From Mycolicibacterium sp. CR10 (GTDB lineage Bacteria > Actinomycetota > Actinomycetes > Mycobacteriales > Mycobacteriaceae): DNA of 64,000 nucleotides. Numbering within the stretch: the first letter of the stretch is position 1; every line of letters begins with the position of its first letter. The notes beneath the pieces were generated by a model that searched no databases, had not been told where the DNA came from, and worked only from the letters and a program-made list of their open reading frames with translations. This document shows, one piece after another, positions 60,087 through 64,000 of the stretch. A program made the position numbers and the translations under genes. The stretch lies in assembly GCF_005222675.1 (NCBI RefSeq), contig NZ_STGE01000019.1, positions 124,001 to 188,000 on the forward strand, given 5' to 3'.

Positions 60087-62741
60087 ATGACGAGGGCCAC
60101 GTCGTATGCGCTGCTGACCTTCCTGTTCACCGACATCGAAGGGTCGACGCGGCGGTGGGAGGCCGACGCGGACGCGATGCGGAGTGCACTGGAACGGCAT
60201 GACGAGGCGCTACGGGTCGCCGTCACCGACTGCGGCGGCGTGGTGTTCAAGCACACCGGCGACGGGATCTGCGCGGCCTTCAGCTCCCCAGGGGCTGCGG
60301 TCGATGCGGCCATCTCGGCGCAACGGTCTCTGGAACTTCCGGTCCGGATGGGCATCGCGACCGGTGAAGCCGAGCAGCGAGACGGCGACTACTTCGGCGC
60401 CGTGCTCAACCGTGCCGCCCGCGTGATGGCCGCCGGGCACGGCGGGCAGATACTGCTCGACGGTGCCACGGCCGGACTGCTCAACGACGTCGACCTGACG
60501 GCCCTGGGCCGACGGCGGCTTCGCGACATCGCCAAGCCCGTCGAGCTTTTCCAGGCGGCGGCGGCCGGGTTGCAGGCCGAGTTTCCGCCTCTGCGGACGG
60601 TTGATCGCAGCCCCGGAAACCTGCCGATAGTGACATCGCCCCTGATCGGCCGCACCGGCGAGCTGCTGGCGCTCGACACACAGCTCAAGACGCACCGGCT
60701 CGTCACGCTGACGGGTGTGGGCGGCGTCGGCAAGACCCGTCTGGCGCTGGAGGTCGGCGCCTCCCTCGCCGACGAGTTTCCGGACGGGGTCTGGCTGATC
60801 GAACTCGCTACGGTCGGCGATCCCGCGGCAGTGCCGGAAGCCACCGCTGCGGCACTGGGTATCAGTCAACAGCCTGGACAGAGTCTGACGCAGAGCATTT
60901 CAGCGGCGCTCGACGGGCGGTCGCGACTCTTGATCTTCGACAACTGCGAGCATGTCCTCGATGCCGCTGCGGATCTGATAGCCGAGATCCTGGCGCATGC
61001 GGCGACGGTGCGAGTGTTGGCGACAAGCCGGGAGGGGCTAGGGCTGTCCGGCGAGCAACTTTGGCCGGTGCCCTCGTTGGACGTTCGACTCGGTGTCGCG
61101 TCGAGCGCAGCCACGTTGTTCATCGAGCGCGCCAGGGCGGTGGCGCCGACATTCTCGTTGTCCGGAGACGACGACGCGACGGCAGTGGTCGAGATCTGTC
61201 ATCGACTCGACGGGATCCCGTTGGCCATCGAACTGGCCGCTTCGCGCATTCAGTCGATGACGGTCACTGAGGTGCGTGACCGCATCGGCGACCGATTTCG
61301 GTTGCTCGTCGGCGGACGGCGCGGCGTGGAACGACACCAGACGCTACGGCACACGGTGCAGTGGTCGTACGACCTCCTCGATGAGGACGAAAAGGTTTTG
61401 CTGTCAAGGGTTTCAGTGTTCGCGGGTGGGTTCGACCTACCCGCTGCGACGGCGGTGGCCGGGACCGGCGACGATCTGCCGACGGCTGATCTGCTGCACG
61501 CCCTGGTGCGGAAGTCTCTGATACTGGCTGACCGGACGGCGGCGGTGACCCGGTTCTCGACGTTGGAGACGGTCCGGCAGTTCGCCGAGGAGCGACTCGC
61601 CGCGTACGGGGAGTTGGACGAGGCCCGCACCGCACACGCGCGGTATTTCGCGGCACGAGAGAGCGATGTCCTTGCACTGTGGGACAGTCCGCTACAACGT
61701 GAGTCGTATTCGTGGCTCACCGTCGAGCTCCCCAATCTGCGCACGGCGTTCAAATGGGCTGCTGCACATGACGATCTCGATACGGCAGCCTCGATAGCCG
61801 TGTACTCGGCAACGCTGGGCTATTGGTTGCTGCAGTACGAGCCGGCAACGTGGGCTGAGGAGGTCAGCGCCGCCGCGGAACGCACCGGCCACCCCCGGCT
61901 GGCCCAGCTCTACATCGCCGCGGCGCAGTGCTACATGACCGGCCGCGTCGATGCATTCCTCAGGTACGCGAACGCGGGCCAGACTGCTGTCCGGAGCCGC
62001 CGGTTCGCCGATGTTCCGGTCGAGCTCGAAGGCACACTGGCAGGCGGCTACCTGACGTGCGTAGACGCACAGCGCTGCCTGGCGTGGGTCGACGATGCGG
62101 TCGAGCGGGCCGGCATCCGGAGCCCCTACATCGCGGCCGCCAGAGTCTTCGCGCTGATGTATGCCGGCGTGCCCGACGAGGCGATGGCCGCTGCCGACGA
62201 TCTAATGGCCGCAACGGAATTCGAGTCGAATCCGACAGTGGTCAGGTCAGCGCTCCATGCCTGGGGCAGCAGCCACCGCGGCTCACAGCCGGAGGCCGCC
62301 TATCGCGCGGTGAAACGTGGGCTGGACGTAGCACGAGGTGACGGGGACCGGCAGTTGGAGTTGGTCCTGGGCACTCAGCTCGCCAGCATGGCCGTGAATC
62401 AGGCCGATCCGATCGAAGCCCTCGATTACACGGCGGAATCCATCCGCAGCTATTTCGACTCGGGCAGCTTGTCGTTCGTCTCCGGCCCGCTCGGCATCCT
62501 GACCGGGCTGCTGGACCGGCTGGGTCGCTTCGAAGCGGCAGCCACTATCAGCGGGTTCGCCGACGCACAAATCTCCAGGGCGACCTATCCCGAAATTGGC
62601 GCCGCCCTCGCGCACCTCCGCGAAGTGTTGGGAGACGCCGGATACGAGTCTCTCGCGCGAACCGGCGCAGCAATGACGAACGCCGTCAGGGCGGCGTACG
62701 CCCTCGAGCAGATCGACCTGGCCCGCACGGGGCTCACCTAG
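60087..62741 (+). CDS. Class III nucleotidyl cyclase fused to an NB-ARC-type ATPase
   Basis: An 884-residue signalling protein. Residues 8-160 are a class III cyclase domain with metal-binding Asp16 (FLFTDIEGS) and Asp59 (KHTGDGI), Lys55, and Asn109/Arg113 (LNRAARVM), so it may be active on ATP. From about 185 comes an AAA/NB-ARC part: P-loop TGVGGVGKT (210-218), Walker B RLLIFDNCEH, and RVLATSREGL. The rest is helical, TPR-like repeats. Unlike many mycobacterial relatives (Rv1358, Rv2488c) it has no LuxR HTH at the end. The ATG at 60087 follows GGGGAGG. Ligand and partners are unknown. Confidence 0.88.
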   Translation: MTRATSYALLTFLFTDIEGSTRRWEADADAMRSALERHDEALRVAVTDCGGVVFKHTGDGICAAFSSPGAAVDAAISAQRSLELPVRMGIATGEAEQRDGDYFGAVLNRAARVMAAGHGGQILLDGATAGLLNDVDLTALGRRRLRDIAKPVELFQAAAAGLQAEFPPLRTVDRSPGNLPIVTSPLIGRTGELLALDTQLKTHRLVTLTGVGGVGKTRLALEVGASLADEFPDGVWLIELATVGDPAAVPEATAAALGISQQPGQSLTQSISAALDGRSRLLIFDNCEHVLDAAADLIAEILAHAATVRVLATSREGLGLSGEQLWPVPSLDVRLGVASSAATLFIERARAVAPTFSLSGDDDATAVVEICHRLDGIPLAIELAASRIQSMTVTEVRDRIGDRFRLLVGGRRGVERHQTLRHTVQWSYDLLDEDEKVLLSRVSVFAGGFDLPAATAVAGTGDDLPTADLLHALVRKSLILADRTAAVTRFSTLETVRQFAEERLAAYGELDEARTAHARYFAARESDVLALWDSPLQRESYSWLTVELPNLRTAFKWAAAHDDLDTAASIAVYSATLGYWLLQYEPATWAEEVSAAAERTGHPRLAQLYIAAAQCYMTGRVDAFLRYANAGQTAVRSRRFADVPVELEGTLAGGYLTCVDAQRCLAWVDDAVERAGIRSPYIAAARVFALMYAGVPDEAMAAADDLMAATEFESNPTVVRSALHAWGSSHRGSQPEAAYRAVKRGLDVARGDGDRQLELVLGTQLASMAVNQADPIEALDYTAESIRSYFDSGSLSFVSGPLGILTGLLDRLGRFEAAATISGFADAQISRATYPEIGAALAHLREVLGDAGYESLARTGAAMTNAVRAAYALEQIDLARTGLT

Positions 62742-62814
62742 CCACGAGCTTGCGCGGGTCTTTCCGTGTGCCTACCTTCGGCGTTCCCGGATGTGCCGAG
62801 AGTCGTTGACTGAG

Positions 62815-62838
62815 TGCCGAGAGTACGGTTTCTGACGG
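62815..62838 (+). repeat. Left half of an interspersed palindrome
   Basis: TGCCGAGAGTACGGTTTC then TGACGG matches one arm of the repeats at 26111 and 35295. Its core (62823-62838) is the exact inverse complement of 63952-63967. The two are separated by the IS30-type element. Confidence 0.65.
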
Positions 62839-62850
62839 TTTCAAGCCCTT

Positions 62851-63939
62851 GGCTTCAAGGAGTGATTGCAACAGTTCCTAGTTAGGAGCTGTGATGCGTC
62901 CTGTTGCGTCGAGGTCAGTCGTGGACGAGTTTTGGCGTTTGGTCGGTGACGGGTTGTCGCCGCGCGAAGCAGGTGTCGCCGTCGGCGTGTCGCAGACTGC
63001 TGGCTACTGCTGGTTTGCTGCTGTGGGCGGTGTGAAGCCACAGCGTGTAGCGCCGGGTCCACGGACCCGGCCGCGGTTGAGCCTGGAAGAACGTGAAGAG
63101 ATCGCGCTCGGGATCGCGGCCGGAGAGTCGATGAACTCGATCGCAGTCCGTCTGGGGCGTGCGACATCGACGATCTCGCGGGAAATCAAGAACAACAGCA
63201 AGGGCGCGGGTAGGTACCGCTGCCGGTATCGATGCGGAGATGTGGGTGTCCCACGAAACCATCTATAAGGCCATCTACGTGCAGGGCAGAGGTGGTCTGC
63301 GCCGCGAGTTGCACACGTGTCTGCGCACCGGACGTGCCCTGCGCAAGCCGCACCGACGCACCGGTGAGCGCCGAGGCCGCATTCCCCACATGATCAACAT
63401 CAGCGAGCGCCCTCCGGAAGCGACTGATCGTGCGGTGCCTGGGCATTGGGAAGGCGATCTGATCATGGGCAGTACCGCGTCGAACTCGGCGATCGGCACA
63501 CTCGTGGAGCGGACGACGCGGTTCACCATGCTGCTACACCTTCCCGACGGGCACGGCGCGGATGCAGTCCAGGAGGCGGTCGTGGCCAAGATGGCGACGC
63601 TGCCGGCGATCCTGCGCCAAACGTTGACGTGGGATCAAGGCAAGGAGATGGCCAACCACGTCCAGATCGCCGCGGCCACCGACCTTGATATCTACTTCTG
63701 CGACCTGCACTCGCCGTGGCAGCGTGGGACCAACGAGAACACCAACGGACTCCTTCGCCAATGGTTTGCCAAAGGCACTGACCTATCTGTATTTCCGGCT
63801 GATTACCTCGACTTCGTCGCGTCCAAGCTCAACCGCCGACCGCGACAGACACTCAACTGGAAAACACCCGCCCAAGCCCTCGACGAACTACTCTCCAACC
63901 CGGTCAACCCACCAACTGTTGCATCCACCGGTTGAGACC
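62851..63939 (+). mobile_element. IS30-family insertion sequence, defective
   Basis: The inverted ends align as GGCTTCAAGGAGTGATTGCA at 62851-62870 and, reversed, GGTCTCAACCGGTGGATGCA ending at 63939, both continuing ACAGTT. The element is about 1.09 kb and carries an IS30-type transposase with an internal deletion. No obvious target-site duplication could be seen. It is bracketed by two arms of a palindromic repeat, so it seems to have inserted in or near the loop. Confidence 0.7.
62891..63935 (+). pseudogene. IS30 transposase, broken by internal deletion and frameshift
   Basis: The first part (from about 62891/62894) encodes an HTH region ending in SISREIKNNSKGAGRY-like sequence (ATSTISREIKNNS). 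The second part, in a different frame, starts about 63230 with AEMWVSHETIYKAIYVQGRG and runs to 63935. It holds the DDE residues: Asp in GHWEGDLIMG, Asp in LTWDQGKEMA and Glu in RGTNENTNGLL. By comparison with full IS30 proteins about 50-60 residues between the parts are missing, so it is inactive. Confidence 0.72.
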
Positions 63940-63951
63940 GCCGCCCGGAAT

Positions 63952-63975
63952 CCGTCAGAAACCGTACATTCGGCG
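63952..63975 (-). repeat. Right half of an interspersed palindrome
   Basis: CCGTCAGAAACCGTAC (63952-63967) then ATTCGGCG is the other arm of the repeat at 62815-62838, with the same layout as the right arms at 26150-26176 and 35338-35359. Confidence 0.65.
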
Positions 63976-64000
63976 TTCAGTGCCGTCAGCGCGAGCAGTC

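Noticed and set aside
1..64000. CRISPR arrays, tRNA or rRNA genes
   Set aside because: No regularly spaced repeats and no cloverleaf or rRNA-like stretches were noticed on reading; a tRNA scan would be decisive.

Overview
The window is GC-rich, uses many GTG starts, and encodes mycolic-acid and arabinogalactan envelope genes, mycobacterial lipid genes and DUF3068/DUF2236 families. This points to a Mycobacterium, probably an environmental, fast-growing Mycolicibacterium. From memory of the M. tuberculosis map, orthologues of Rv0218, Rv0219, Rv0220, Rv0221, Rv0223c, Rv0224c, Rv0225, Rv0226c, Rv0227c, Rv0228, Rv0236c, Rv0236A, Rv0237, Rv0238, Rv0241c, Rv0242c, Rv0243 and Rv0244c are recognisable here, in the same order and relative strand, read right to left. 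This is the main support for the names. The genes between these anchors differ from M. tuberculosis.

Region by region. 1-9.1 kb: a fatty-acid block (fadE5, fadA2, fabG4, htdX) with a TetR regulator; a palindrome is shared between the fadA2/fabG4 promoter and the TetR promoter, and a related one lies at fadE5. 9.1-26.1 kb: envelope block (LpqI, a universal stress protein, AftD, an acyl-CoA ligase, an acyltransferase, a PorA-like DUF3068 protein, a large membrane protein, a DUF2236 protein between two small paralogous membrane proteins, a GT4 glycosyltransferase, a methyltransferase, an aldehyde dehydrogenase). 26.2-40.4 kb: accessory lipid and detoxification genes: a SnoaL-like protein, an acidic secreted peptide, a second FadE5, an AraC/RibD/NAT cluster, an acyltransferase-FadD-lipase operon with a consensus KstR-type operator, a wax-ester synthase with a LipC-like esterase, and a double-length acyl-CoA dehydrogenase. 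40.4-49.7 kb: an accessory, secretion-rich region: TetR, an ECF sigma factor with two zinc anti-sigma proteins, a membrane-tethered molybdopterin oxidoreductase operon, a hemophore-like protein, tiny secreted proteins (two intact copies and one remnant) and two lipoproteins. Three copies of a TGTACT-N4-AGTACA palindrome tie parts of it together. 49.8-62.7 kb: acyl-CoA and hydrolase catabolic genes (amidohydrolase, CoA-transferase, MaoC, acyl-CoA dehydrogenase, GntR, SDR/TetR pair, enoyl-CoA hydratase, acyl-CoA ligase) and a cyclase-ATPase signalling protein. 62.8-64 kb: a decayed IS30-family element placed between the two arms of a palindromic repeat; other copies of this repeat lie between convergent genes at 26.1 and 35.3 kb.

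Most interesting: (i) the 40.5-47.8 kb region, where an ECF/anti-sigma module and a periplasmic molybdoenzyme share a palindromic operator and the segment is flanked by direct repeats of a tiny secreted-protein gene; (ii) the interspersed palindrome family interrupted by IS30; (iii) a possible three-way-junction RNA at 3402-3494; (iv) KstR-type operators on two lipid operons. No rRNA, tRNA or CRISPR array was seen.
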